64,000 nucleotides of DNA, from positions 5,146,001-5,210,000 of the forward strand of contig NZ_CP107852.1 of the NCBI RefSeq assembly GCF_036346875.1, written 5' to 3'. Source of the DNA: Nocardia sp. NBC_00508. Lineage in GTDB: Bacteria > Actinomycetota > Actinomycetes > Mycobacteriales > Mycobacteriaceae. Position 1 is the first letter of the stretch. The number at the start of each line of letters is the position of its first letter. A program made the position numbers and the translations under genes. Shown in pieces: positions 41,425 to 49,172 of the stretch. Below the pieces are notes generated by a model that worked only from the letters and a program-made list of their open reading frames with translations, did not search any database and had not been told where the DNA came from.

Positions 41425-41841
41425 GTGATTCACATGATCAAGTGGGCCGGTCGTCTTTTTGTCTTCCTCGGGTTCGGGCACACGGCGGCCAGTTACGTAT
41501 TGACGGCTCCGGAGCACGCCGATTCGTGGTTCAGCGCGGAGCTGTGGAAACCGGAAGAGGGAGTCACCGAGATGAGCCCGGCCATGGCGTCGTTCTGGCT
41601 GACCGCGGGCAGCTTCGGCGTGCCGTTGATGGTGCTCGGGATGGTTGTCCTGTGGCTGGATCGCCGGGGCATCGTGCCGCCGCTGTTCATCGCCTGGACG
41701 TTGGGCATCTGGTCCGTGGTCGCCGCCGTGACTTTGGAGCCCGCCCCCTGGGCGCTCGCCTGGGTCGCGGTCGGACTACTGGCCGCCGGTGTCCGGCGCG
41801 CTCGCTTTGCCGAATCGGCGCCCCAGCTCAGTGGTGTGTGA
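41425..41841 (+). CDS. Small membrane protein, DUF6463-like
   Basis: 138 residues with four hydrophobic segments (GRLFVFLGFGHTAASYVL, FWLTAGSFGVPLMVLGMVVL, PPLFIAWTLGIWSVVAAVTL, LAWVAVGLLAAGV). The first-helix GHT and the FSAELWKPEEGV loop resemble the DUF6463 family. GTG 41425 or ATG 41434 could be the start. It is divergent from a TetR gene that probably controls it. Function unknown. A terminator follows at 41888. Confidence 0.65.
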   Translation: MIHMIKWAGRLFVFLGFGHTAASYVLTAPEHADSWFSAELWKPEEGVTEMSPAMASFWLTAGSFGVPLMVLGMVVLWLDRRGIVPPLFIAWTLGIWSVVAAVTLEPAPWALAWVAVGLLAAGVRRARFAESAPQLSGV

Positions 41842-41887
41842 GCTGGGGCGCCGACAGTACCGCGGCGTAGTGCTGTCGGCGCGGACA

Positions 41888-41914
41888 TTGCCCGCGAGAG
41901 TCTCTCGCGGGCAA
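41888..41914. terminator. Bidirectional terminator
   Basis: TTGCCCGCGAGAG (41888-41900) and CTCTCGCGGGCAA (41902-41914) are exact inverted copies. It lies between the convergent ends of the membrane protein gene and the nitroreductase gene. Confidence 0.75.
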
Positions 41915-41964
41915 CGCCGTAGCGTCTCCGAGCCGGACCGAGGAGGCCTGGTGACCGGACCGGC

Positions 41965-42573
41965 CTAAATCGTGCTGACCACCTCGTCGTAGTCCAATCG
42001 CGGCGAGCGTGGGAACCAGGCGTTCGCGCCCGGCCGGCCGATATTGACCACGACGAGACCGGTGTGGTTGCCGTCCGGGAAGAAGTCCTTGTCCAGCCCC
42101 GCGCCGTCGAACCCGTTCATCGGTCCTGCCGCCAGTCCCGCCGCGCGGATGCCGAGGATGAAGTAGCCGATCTGGATCAGGGCATTGAACCGCGCGGACT
42201 CGGCCCGGTGGTCCGCGTCGGCGAAGTAGTCCTTGGCGTCGGGCGCGTGTGGGAACACCTTCGGCAAGTTCTCGTGGAAATTCAGATCGGCGGCCAGGAT
42301 CGCCGCCAGCGGCGCGGCGGCCGTCCTCGGCTTGTTGTTGTCGATCATGTGGGTGACCAGCCGGTCTCGCGCCTCCTGGCCGCGCACCAGCACGATGCGC
42401 AGCGGTTGCTGGTTCATCGACGTCGGCCCGTATTTCACCAATTCGTAGATCGCGCGGATCTGCTCGTCGGTGACCGGCTCGTCGGTGAAGGTATTCGCCG
42501 TGCGGGCCTCCCGGAACAGGAGCTCCTGGGCCTCGGCGGCGAGCGTGAGCAAGTCTGGCTGAACGGAGTTCAC
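41965..42573 (-). CDS. Nitroreductase-fold reductase, RutE/HadB-like
   Basis: 202 residues. KYGPTSMNQQPLRIVLVRG near residue 48 is the FMN-binding loop of the malonic semialdehyde reductase branch; the region around FNALIQIGYFILGIRAAGL and the late GLVVVNIGRPG complete the fold. RutE-like enzymes reduce 3-oxopropionate-type or enone substrates with FMN. Located at the left end of the polyketide cluster, 42 bases after the NTF2-like gene on the same strand, it may serve as a tailoring reductase, but a housekeeping role is equally possible. Confidence 0.8.
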   Translation of the reverse strand: MNSVQPDLLTLAAEAQELLFREARTANTFTDEPVTDEQIRAIYELVKYGPTSMNQQPLRIVLVRGQEARDRLVTHMIDNNKPRTAAAPLAAILAADLNFHENLPKVFPHAPDAKDYFADADHRAESARFNALIQIGYFILGIRAAGLAAGPMNGFDGAGLDKDFFPDGNHTGLVVVNIGRPGANAWFPRSPRLDYDEVVSTI

Positions 42574-42615
42574 GTAATCTCTCCTCGAAGAGTTTTCGGG
42601 GACGGTCGGATGTGC

Positions 42616-43035
42616 TCAGTCGTGGACGACGCGCCGCGATCGGGTCAGCAGCGCTCCGTCGACGCGGACGAGCACGTCGTGCACGACGCAGCTCGGCGCG
42701 ATCTCGGGCTTGCTGTTCGGGCGGATCTTCACCACCAGGCAGTAGGCGGTGGACACGATGGTCCCGTCCTCCTGCGGTCGCAGGTTGATCATGTTGAACC
42801 AATGTCTGCGCTGCATCGGGTCGGTCTCGAAGCGCTTGTGGAACTCGATCAGGTCGGCGATGATGCCCGCCCTGGTCCGGGCGGGCGGAATGCCCGGTGT
42901 GTGCTCGAATTCCGCGTCCTCGGTGAAGGTCTCGGCGTATCCGGGGATGTCGCGGTTGTCCAGCCGCTGCATCTGCTCGGCGTAGAACTGCTGGACCTCG
43001 GCGTACAACTCGGTGCGGCTTGCGACGGTGGTCAT
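42616..43035 (-). CDS. NTF2/SnoaL-like protein of the polyketide cluster
   Basis: 139 residues. LYAEVQQFYAEQMQRLDNRD, AETFTEDAEFEHTPGI and RRHWFNMINLRPQEDGTIVS form a SnoaL-type alpha+beta cone; SCVVHDVLVRVDGALLTRSR ends it. Similar small proteins in aromatic polyketide clusters act as cyclases, hydroxylase partners or stabilising factors. It is divergent from the ketoreductase gene, and a SARP-type double heptamer lies between the two, so it is likely part of the cluster regulon. It is followed by the nitroreductase-type gene. Confidence 0.75.
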   Translation of the reverse strand: MTTVASRTELYAEVQQFYAEQMQRLDNRDIPGYAETFTEDAEFEHTPGIPPARTRAGIIADLIEFHKRFETDPMQRRHWFNMINLRPQEDGTIVSTAYCLVVKIRPNSKPEIAPSCVVHDVLVRVDGALLTRSRRVVHD

Positions 43036-43089
43036 GGTTGCTCCCTAAGGTTCGGCGGGCCGCGGCTGTACGCCACCGTGGCCGACGTC

Positions 43090-43107
43090 GCTCGAGCCTC
43101 GGTTGAG
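43090..43107. promoter_or_regulatory. SARP-type double heptamer before the ketoreductase gene
   Basis: GCTCGAG-CCTC-GGTTGAG: two heptamers with starts 11 bases apart, the helical spacing SARP activators need. It agrees with the element at 56240-56257 at 15 of 18 positions, including the CCTC spacer. It lies 102 bases before the ketoreductase start and 55 bases from the NTF2-like start. Confidence 0.55.
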
Positions 43108-43208
43108 CCGCAGCGTGCAACCGCCGGTTGACCGGATCTATAGGACGCCCGGCGACCCTGGTGGTCGAGAAGCCCGGCGAGTTCGGAAGATCGACCGATG
43201 GAGGAGTC

Positions 43209-43991
43209 ATGGCGGAAAATCGGCGCGTCGCGCTGGTCACCGGAGCAACCAGCGGAATGGGCCTTGAGATCACCAAAAGCCTGGCGGCCCAGGGCATTGC
43301 GGTGTTCCTTTGCGCTCGCGACCAGCAGCGGGTGACCGACACGGTGAAGAGCCTGCAGGACGAGGGCCACGAGGTGGACGGCACCGTCTGCGACGTCGCC
43401 GACGCCGCGCAGGTCCGCGAGTATGTCGACGCGGGCGTGCGGCGCTACGGCCCGATCGACATCCTGATCAACAACGCAGGCCGCAGCGGCGGCGGCGTCA
43501 CCGCGCAGGTGACCGACGAACTGTGGTTCGACGTGATCAACACCAATCTCAACAGCGTGTTCCTGATGACGAAGGCGGCGCTGACCGCGGGCGGCATGCT
43601 GGAGCGCGGGAGCGGCCGCATCATCAATATCGCCTCCACCGGCGGCAAACAGGGCGTGGTGCACGGCGCCCCGTACTCCGCGTCCAAGCACGGCGTGGTC
43701 GGTTTCACCAAGGCGCTCGGTCTCGAGCTGGCCAAGACCGGGATCACCGTGAACGCGGTGTGCCCCGGATTCGTGGAGACACCGATGGCCGAGCGGGTTC
43801 GCGAGGTGTATTCCGGGCTGTGGGGTGTCGACACCGACGAGGTGCACGCCAGGGTCAGCGCGCGGGTGCCCATCGGGCGCTACGTGCAGCCGTTCGAGGT
43901 GGCGGCGATGGTCGACTACCTGATCGGGCCCGGCGCGGGCGCGGTCACCGCACAGGCGCTGAATGTCTGTGGCGGACTGGGCAATTACTGA
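43209..43991 (+). CDS. Type II polyketide ketoreductase (ActIII-like)
   Basis: 260-residue short-chain dehydrogenase. TGATSGMGLEITKSLAAQG is the NADPH loop; NNAGRSGGG at 88-96 and the catalytic set Asn114, Ser143, Tyr156 and Lys160 (YSASK) are present. ActIII-type ketoreductases reduce the C9 carbonyl of a folded poly-beta-ketone. Their signature loop is PGG or SGG-like at this position; here it reads SGG, which may affect product stereochemistry. The C-terminal VCPGFVETPMAERVREVYSG is typical of the ActIII branch. The ATG at 43209 has GGAGGAG upstream. The BCCP gene follows 12 bases later in the same operon. Confidence 0.9.
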   Translation: MAENRRVALVTGATSGMGLEITKSLAAQGIAVFLCARDQQRVTDTVKSLQDEGHEVDGTVCDVADAAQVREYVDAGVRRYGPIDILINNAGRSGGGVTAQVTDELWFDVINTNLNSVFLMTKAALTAGGMLERGSGRIINIASTGGKQGVVHGAPYSASKHGVVGFTKALGLELAKTGITVNAVCPGFVETPMAERVREVYSGLWGVDTDEVHARVSARVPIGRYVQPFEVAAMVDYLIGPGAGAVTAQALNVCGGLGNY

Positions 43992-44003
43992 GAGGCCGGG
44001 CCG

Positions 44004-44498
44004 ATGACCGCACTAGACGAGAACGCCGTGGCTCCCCGCGACACCGGACACGAGGACTATCTCCGGGTCTTGGAAGCGATTCAAACCGGCGCCCTGCAAC
44101 TGCTCGCGGGCTTCCCACAGCAGCCGAGCGCCTTGCGTTTCCAGGTGGGGGAGGTGACCGTGGAGGCAGAGTGGCAGGCCACCGCGCCGGCACCCACACC
44201 CGCGACGACCGCCGCGGTTCCGGTGGAATCCGTTGCAGCGCCGGACTCTCCGGCGCTCGGCGCGGTGGTGCGCGCACCCAGCGTCGGCGTGTTCTACCGC
44301 TGCCCCGAGCCGGGCGCGGACCCCTTCGTCGAGGTCGGCGACCGAGTGCAGGCGGGACAGCAGATCGCCATCGTGGAGGCGATGAAGCTGATGATCCCGG
44401 TGACCGCCCAGACGGGCGGGGTGGTCACCGGGATACTGAAGGAAGACAACGAACCGGTGCAATTCGACGAACCCTTGTTCTCGTATTCTCCGGAATGA
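44004..44498 (+). CDS. accB: Biotin carboxyl carrier protein
   Basis: 164 residues. An N-terminal helical part and an Ala/Pro-rich linker (ATAPAPTPATTAAVPVE) lead to the biotinyl domain: VRAPSVGVFYRCPEPGADPF, then IVEAMKLMIPV with biotin-accepting Lys128. It would carry carboxybiotin between the biotin carboxylase and the fused carboxyltransferase encoded at 56-59 kb. Located directly behind the ketoreductase gene, so this acetyl-CoA carboxylase is likely dedicated to making malonyl-CoA for the polyketide. Confidence 0.93.
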   Translation: MTALDENAVAPRDTGHEDYLRVLEAIQTGALQLLAGFPQQPSALRFQVGEVTVEAEWQATAPAPTPATTAAVPVESVAAPDSPALGAVVRAPSVGVFYRCPEPGADPFVEVGDRVQAGQQIAIVEAMKLMIPVTAQTGGVVTGILKEDNEPVQFDEPLFSYSPE

Positions 44499-44507
44499 CA
44501 GTGGATT

Positions 44508-44897
44508 TCAGGCAGGCGGGCGGCTGCGTCGCCAGGTGAGCACCCGGCGTTGGGTCCGCCCGCCGACCTGCGCGGAGCCGATCAGCCTCAGCACGTCTCC
44601 GGTCAGCGACATCTGGCGAACCTGCTCGGTGTCCGCCCACGCCGGGTTGGAGCACACGCTGATCGCGTGCACCACCTCCGTGCCGGATCGCCGCCAGGTA
44701 CCCGCGTAGCCCATGAACGGGGTCGCCCCCGCGGCGCCGTCCGTGCGCATCATGCTCACCGACATATAGCCGTGCGCGCCGTAGATCAGCAGGCCGCGCG
44801 GGTCATCTCCCAGTGGCCCCTGGCTGGTCGCATCGTGTTCGTCGATGTCGAAATAGGATACGAGTTCCCATGTCCCGACGAGATCGGTCGCGTTCAT
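44508..44897 (-). CDS. Lipocalin-like domain protein
   Basis: 129 residues. The N-terminal LVGTWELVSYFDIDEHDATS and the middle GLLIYGAHGYMSVSMMRTDG are typical of the lipocalin-like family PF13924; WRRSGTEVVHAISVCSNPAW and VLTWRRSR close the barrel. Members appear in aromatic polyketide clusters and may bind or cyclise intermediates. It ends ten bases from the convergent BCCP gene and starts 29 bases after the luciferase-domain gene, with which it forms a leftward pair behind the HxlR-controlled promoter. Confidence 0.75.
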   Translation of the reverse strand: MNATDLVGTWELVSYFDIDEHDATSQGPLGDDPRGLLIYGAHGYMSVSMMRTDGAAGATPFMGYAGTWRRSGTEVVHAISVCSNPAWADTEQVRQMSLTGDVLRLIGSAQVGGRTQRRVLTWRRSRPPA

Positions 44898-44926
44898 AGG
44901 ACCAACGATGGCGGCCGCCGCTCTAA

Positions 44927-45421
44927 TCACGCTGTAGCCGAACTGCGGGCGAAGCGGTGACTGATCCGCACCAGCCGCCAGATGATCTCCAGCTCCTCGT
45001 GATCGCGTGGCCCGTAGACCATCACCAGCGTCCCGGGCATGAACCCCTGCCTGGCCATCGGGTGCAGCTCCGCCCAGCCCTGCTGGACGGTCTGTGCCAC
45101 CACGTCTTTCGGCAGGCACATGTGCAAGCTGCCATCGCCGTGTCCGTGCAGGTGAGCGAATTCGGTGCCGGCGAGATACGCCTCGCCGGGACCCTCGGCA
45201 ATGGTCGGCCGCAGGTGCAGGGCACGGGTATCGGGCAGGGCAATGCCGCTGCGGCCGAGCAGGACGCCGTCCAGGGTGGTCATCCGGGACCACAGCTCCT
45301 CTTGCAGGTCCGGTGGGGCGATCTGACTGAGCTGCTGGTGCGGGTTGTGCTCGCGGGTCCGCGGGCGGTCGCCGGAGCGGCGCGGCAGGTCGAGTCGCCC
45401 GTCCACTGTTGTCGTCGTCAT
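44927..45421 (-). CDS. PF17648 (luciferase-domain) protein
   Basis: 164 residues. The central GTEFAHLHGHGDGSLHMCLP and the following GWAELHPMARQGFMPGTLV are the hallmark of the small PF17648 domain, once named luciferase domain; the histidines suggest metal or phosphate binding, and the biochemical role is not known. Its ATG at 45421 faces the HxlR gene with 94 bases between them and a palindromic operator in the gap. Part of a leftward pair with the lipocalin-like gene. It may be a HxlR-controlled stress or tailoring function. Confidence 0.65.
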   Translation of the reverse strand: MTTTTVDGRLDLPRRSGDRPRTREHNPHQQLSQIAPPDLQEELWSRMTTLDGVLLGRSGIALPDTRALHLRPTIAEGPGEAYLAGTEFAHLHGHGDGSLHMCLPKDVVAQTVQQGWAELHPMARQGFMPGTLVMVYGPRDHEELEIIWRLVRISHRFARSSATA

Positions 45422-45461
45422 GACTGTGCTCCCTTCGGGTTTCGCGTCCCTGGAACCACAG

Positions 45462-45475
45462 TACTTTCCAAAGTA
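45462..45475. promoter_or_regulatory. Palindromic operator of the HxlR gene
   Basis: TACTTTCCAAAGTA is a palindrome with six-base arms and a CC centre. It lies between the HxlR gene (40 bases) and the divergent luciferase-domain gene (40 bases). HxlR proteins commonly bind such short A/T-rich palindromes next to their own gene. Confidence 0.55.
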
Positions 45476-45515
45476 TAGTAGTAACCAAGCGGAAAGTGAC
45501 CAACCGGGAGGACGC

Positions 45516-45884
45516 ATGACGACCGTGCCCGACATCGACCCCTGCCCGATCACGCCGGTCATCGATCTGGTCTTCGGCCGCTGGTCCACCCAGGTCCTGT
45601 GGGTCCTCACCCACGACGGCCGCCTCCGCTTCACCGAACTCCAACAGCGCATCCCCGGCCTCACCCCCAAGGTCCTCACGCAGCGCCTACGCCAACTCGA
45701 ACGTGACGGGTTGGTATCGCGGACCTACCACGCCGAGGTCCCGCCACGGGTGGAGTACGAGGCGACGCCGCTGGCCGCGACTCTGACCCCGGTGTTCAGC
45801 AGCATCGTGGAATGGTCCAGCGAGCACCTGGGAGAGGTGCTGGCCGCCCGCGTCGCCTACGACGCGGGCGACGGCGCACATTGA
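45516..45884 (+). CDS. HxlR-family redox/ligand-responsive regulator
   Basis: 122 residues. The family start DPCPITPVIDLVFGRWSTQV has the conserved Cys (C10) before helix one; LRFTELQQRIPGLTPKVLTQ is the recognition region, and HAEVPPRVEYEATPLAATL the wing. HxlR proteins sense electrophiles or oxidants, often by the N-terminal Cys. The ATG at 45516 has GGGAGGA upstream. The 3' part of the gene, from 45564, is repeated almost exactly at 48032, in a chimeric second regulator gene. It likely controls the divergent luciferase-domain/lipocalin pair. Confidence 0.9.
   Translation: MTTVPDIDPCPITPVIDLVFGRWSTQVLWVLTHDGRLRFTELQQRIPGLTPKVLTQRLRQLERDGLVSRTYHAEVPPRVEYEATPLAATLTPVFSSIVEWSSEHLGEVLAARVAYDAGDGAH
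45564..45850 (+). repeat. Duplicated HxlR segment, left copy
   Basis: About 285 bases from GATCTGGTCTTCGGCCGCTG onward recur at 48032-48318 with some eight differences by eye, most of them silent. Identity breaks abruptly on the 5' side and fades after the common GAGAGGTGCTGG. Confidence 0.85.
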
Positions 45885-45994
45885 GCGGAGGTCGTCGATT
45901 CGGCTGGGAAGCAGGCCGATTCGCGTGCTACGAGCACGGCGCGAGTCGATCGACTCCTGGTCGGCGTGCCCGTCGGGCTCGTACCGACGTTCTT

Positions 45995-47902
45995 CTAGGC
46001 GATGTCATAGTCGGCGGGGTCGATGTGATGCGTTCTCCGCCAGTACTCGTCGGCCGAGTAGGGCCAGTTCGTCGCTGAGCGACCACCCTCGTTGTACCAG
46101 CCGGACGTTGTCGAGAAGCCCCACGCGCGGTTCTCGTTGCCGTGGTCGACCCACGCGCCGAATTCGTCGTACACGTCCTTGCGGACGTCCAGCGCACGCT
46201 GCCCGGTGACGAGGAGCAGGCGCACGGCGTCGAGGAGGTAGCTGACCGCGCACTCGGAAAAGTAGATGATGCTGCCGCCTTGCCCGACGATATTGGTGTT
46301 GGGGCCATAGAGGCAGAACAGGTTCGGGAAGCCGGGGATGGTCATGCCCAGGTACGCGCGTGGCGCACCGTCCCACATCGCGTGCAGGTCCAGCCCTCGG
46401 CGGCCGGTGACCGACATCGGGGCCAGGAAACGTGACGCCTCGAATCCGGTCGCATACACGATCACGTCTATCTCGGACTCCTGCTGTCCCGCGACAACGC
46501 CGCGTGGCGTGATCCGCTCGATCGGCTCGGTCACCAGCCGCACATCGTCCCGCTGCAGTGCGGCAACCCATCGACCGTCGTCGCACAGCGGACGCTTGGC
46601 GCCCACCGGATACTGTGGCACCACGTGCTCGCGAATCTCCGGTGCGTCCGCGAGCTGGGTCTGTATCGCGGCAAGCAGCAGCGAGCGCAACTGCTCATTC
46701 GCTGCCGATACCGCTCGTTCGCTCGGTGGATAGGTGTGGTCGACAATCCAGCTGTCCAGCAGGCCGCGCAGGCCGGGGGCGGATAACCAGAAGCGGTACC
46801 ACTGCGCGTAGTACGGCACGTGCCGAAACAGCCATTGCGCACTTGCCGCAATCGGTTGGCGCAGCTGCGGGGTCGGCCGCAGCCAGGGCGGATTCCGCTG
46901 GAAAACCACGACTTCGGCCGCTGTCCCGGCGATCTCCGGGATGATCTGGAACCCGCTGGCACCGGTTCCGATGACCGCGACGCGCTTGCCGGCGAGATCG
47001 ACCGAGTGGTCCCATGCGGCAGAGTGGAACGCGGGTCCGGCGAAGTCGTCACGACCTTCGATAGCGGGCAGGCGCGGTCGGCTGAGCTGACCGACCGCGC
47101 TGACAACACCGTCACACACCGCGCCGGTGGTCCCCGTGGCGGTGCGCAGGGTGAGCCGCCATGACGACGAATTCTCCTCCCACGCCATCGCGGTGACCTC
47201 GACACCGAACCGAATGTGCTCGACCAGTCCGTTCCGGTGCGCGAAGTCGCGGAGGTAGTCGAGCACCATGTCCTGGGTGCAGAAGTGGTCCGGCCAGTCG
47301 AGTCTCGGGGCAAACGAGTAGCTGTAGAGATGGCTCGGGACGTCGACGCGACAGCCCGGGTAGGTGTTGACGAGCCATGTTCCACCGAGGCCGGGGTTCT
47401 TCTCGTAGATCGTGAACGGCACACCGGCCTGGGCGAGCCGGTAGCCCGCGAGCAGCCCGCTCAGCCCGGCGCCGATGATTGCCACCCGGAACTCCCGGCC
47501 CGGAGCCAGTTGCGCCTTCGTCCACGTCGGCGCCTTCGGGTCGGTGCCTGCGAGCACGATCTGCTCGGCAAGCAGCGGCACCAGATCCTCGGTGTCCGAT
47601 CCCAGGGCCCAGCTGGTAATCCGCCGCAGTTCCTCCGGTTTCGGCGCCGGCGGCACCTCGATGTCGCCGTCACGCAGCCGGACCAACGCCTGGAGTGCCT
47701 GTTCTCGCACGTCGGCCTCCGCAGCGTCGGTGAGGCCACCTCGCGGCTGGGACGGCATGGCCGCGGGCCGATACTCCGCACGCAGCAAGGAATAGTCGCC
47801 GGTGAGGTGCGCGACGGTCATCAGCAGCGCGGGTATCTGCGCGCCGGCCACGTGTGCGCGCAGCGTTTCATCATCGACATCGATCGGCTCGAGCATGGTC
47901 AC
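45995..47902 (-). CDS. HAPMO-type Baeyer-Villiger monooxygenase
   Basis: 635 residues. An N-terminal helical extension of about 140 residues, as in 4-hydroxyacetophenone monooxygenase, precedes the FAD loop VAIIGAGLSGLLAGYRLA. NPGLGGTWLVNTYPGCRVDV is typical of BVMOs. The fingerprint reads FAGPAFHSAAWDHS (FxGxxxHxxxWD), followed by the NADPH loop VAVIGTGASGFQIIPEIAG. It should insert oxygen next to a ketone, turning a ring or aryl ketone into a lactone or ester. It lies inside the polyketide cluster, flanked on each side by a copy of the HxlR regulator gene; the right copy is divergent from it. Confidence 0.88.
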   Translation of the reverse strand: MTMLEPIDVDDETLRAHVAGAQIPALLMTVAHLTGDYSLLRAEYRPAAMPSQPRGGLTDAAEADVREQALQALVRLRDGDIEVPPAPKPEELRRITSWALGSDTEDLVPLLAEQIVLAGTDPKAPTWTKAQLAPGREFRVAIIGAGLSGLLAGYRLAQAGVPFTIYEKNPGLGGTWLVNTYPGCRVDVPSHLYSYSFAPRLDWPDHFCTQDMVLDYLRDFAHRNGLVEHIRFGVEVTAMAWEENSSSWRLTLRTATGTTGAVCDGVVSAVGQLSRPRLPAIEGRDDFAGPAFHSAAWDHSVDLAGKRVAVIGTGASGFQIIPEIAGTAAEVVVFQRNPPWLRPTPQLRQPIAASAQWLFRHVPYYAQWYRFWLSAPGLRGLLDSWIVDHTYPPSERAVSAANEQLRSLLLAAIQTQLADAPEIREHVVPQYPVGAKRPLCDDGRWVAALQRDDVRLVTEPIERITPRGVVAGQQESEIDVIVYATGFEASRFLAPMSVTGRRGLDLHAMWDGAPRAYLGMTIPGFPNLFCLYGPNTNIVGQGGSIIYFSECAVSYLLDAVRLLLVTGQRALDVRKDVYDEFGAWVDHGNENRAWGFSTTSGWYNEGGRSATNWPYSADEYWRRTHHIDPADYDIA

Positions 47903-47986
47903 ATCGCACCCCAGCGGTTCCTCGGTTCAGTCTCTCGGTGTCCGAGCGTGCTCGACTCCGCTCGAGCCCGGCTACAGCATCGACGG

Positions 47987-48352
47987 ATGGCGAGAGTCGA
48001 GGGAGTGACCCGAAGGATTGGGTGCGCCGGGGATCTGGTCTTCGGCCGCTGGTCCACCCAGGTCCTCTGGGTCCTCACCCACGACGGGCGCCTCCGCTTC
48101 ACCGAACTCCAACAGCGCATCCCCGGCCTCACCCCCAAGGTCCTCACCCAGCGCCTACGCCAACTCGAACGCGACGGGTTGGTATCGCGGACCTACCACG
48201 CCGAGGTCCCGCCACGGGTGGAGTACGCGGCGACCCCGTTGGCCGCGACTCTGGCCCCGGTGTTCAGCAGCATCGTGGAATGGTCCAGCGAGCACCTGGG
48301 AGAGGTGCTGGCGGCACGCGCCGCATACGACGCGGGCGGGGACTCGAGCTGA
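47987..48352 (+). CDS. Chimeric HxlR paralogue
   Basis: 121 residues. Codons 1-15 (MARVEGVTRRIGCAG) are unrelated to the other HxlR gene; from DLVFGRWSTQVLWVLTHDG on it is nearly identical to it. The new start still supplies a Cys (C13), but nearer to the DNA-binding helix. Among the differences most are silent, with Glu-to-Ala and Thr-to-Ala changes near the wing, which suggests selection has kept it. Alternatively it is a recent duplicate that is not expressed; no clear ribosome-binding site is seen. It faces the Baeyer-Villiger monooxygenase gene 84 bases away and could regulate it. Confidence 0.55.
   Translation: MARVEGVTRRIGCAGDLVFGRWSTQVLWVLTHDGRLRFTELQQRIPGLTPKVLTQRLRQLERDGLVSRTYHAEVPPRVEYAATPLAATLAPVFSSIVEWSSEHLGEVLAARAAYDAGGDSS
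48032..48318 (+). repeat. Duplicated HxlR segment, right copy
   Basis: Right-hand partner of the segment at 45564-45850, in the same orientation and 2468 bases away. The direct repeat flanks the Baeyer-Villiger monooxygenase gene. Confidence 0.85.
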
Positions 48353-48560
48353 GTGGCGGGTCGCAAACCGGCCAGCTCTCCGGCACTGAGGTCCTACAAC
48401 GCCGTCGATATGGATCGACCACGTGCGGCGTAGGTCCCGTAATCGCTGGAAGCAAGCCCTGACGAGCGGAATATCGGGCAGGCCAACCGGTTTCGCGGCC
48501 GCGGCCACTCGAGCGGGTTCGGCTATTGTGGCTGGTGCTGCCGCACCGAGGGGAATTCAA

Positions 48561-49172
48561 GTGTCCAACCCGTACCACCCGCCGAACCGGGGGCCGCAGC
48601 AGGCGCCATGGCACGGCGGCCAGCCGCCCAACTACCCCAACACCGGGCAGCAGTGGCCGTACCCTCAGCCCGGTTCGTATCCGCAGCGGTCGCCGAGCCC
48701 GGCCATGGCGTATGTGTCAAGTGGATTCTTCATGTTGTGCGTCCTGCTGTGCGCCGTTCTCGTTGTTTCCGGTTTGGCTGTTGTTCCCGGTTGGGATGGC
48801 CCCGACCTGCACAACGGGTCCATGCTGGACGCTCTCATCGGCGCGGCGCTCGTCGAGTACACAACCGGCTCTCTGGATTTCGCGGTGTACGTGACCATCA
48901 TTGTCGGCGGCGTCTCGGCCGTGTTCACGATCCTGTTGGTGGTCCGGCTGGGATTTGCCCGCTGGATCCTGGCAGGCATCGGCGCACTGGTGAGTCTCTA
49001 TTATGTCTACGGTCTGATCCGGCTGGTCGACCTGGGCGCTGCCGCCGAGCACTTCACCTGGATCGGCATAGCCCAGCTTGTTTGGCTGGCGGCAACCGTC
49101 ACCGCCCTGCTACCTGGTACTTCTCGCGCCATGCGCGGATACCGGCACCCGCAGCCATTGCCTTACCACTGA
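48561..49172 (+). CDS. Predicted membrane protein with Pro-rich N terminus
   Basis: 203 residues. The first 55 are a Pro/Gln/Asn/Tyr-rich cytoplasmic tail (SNPYHPPNRGPQQAPWHGG). Four transmembrane segments follow, among them FFMLCVLLCAVLVVSGLAVV, YVTIIVGGVSAVFTILLVVR, WILAGIGALVSLYYVYGLI and IAQLVWLAATVTALL. I do not recognise a family beyond this common actinobacterial layout. The GTG at 48561 has GAGGGG six bases upstream. It lies inside the cluster region, but nothing ties it to polyketide synthesis; export or resistance would be guesses. Confidence 0.65.
   Translation: MSNPYHPPNRGPQQAPWHGGQPPNYPNTGQQWPYPQPGSYPQRSPSPAMAYVSSGFFMLCVLLCAVLVVSGLAVVPGWDGPDLHNGSMLDALIGAALVEYTTGSLDFAVYVTIIVGGVSAVFTILLVVRLGFARWILAGIGALVSLYYVYGLIRLVDLGAAAEHFTWIGIAQLVWLAATVTALLPGTSRAMRGYRHPQPLPYH

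Noticed and set aside
41828..43384. 518-codon minus-strand frame over the nitroreductase and NTF2 genes
   Set aside because: Shadow frame: Arg/Pro-rich and out of frame with two well-supported genes on the same strand.
47950..47966. GCTCGAC-TCC-GCTCGAG as a third SARP site, before the monooxygenase gene
   Set aside because: Heptamer starts are 10 bases apart instead of 11 and similar CTCGA strings are common in this DNA; not strong enough.
45564..48318. Composite transposon bounded by the HxlR direct repeats
   Set aside because: The repeats are regulator coding sequence without transposase, terminal inverted repeats or target duplications.
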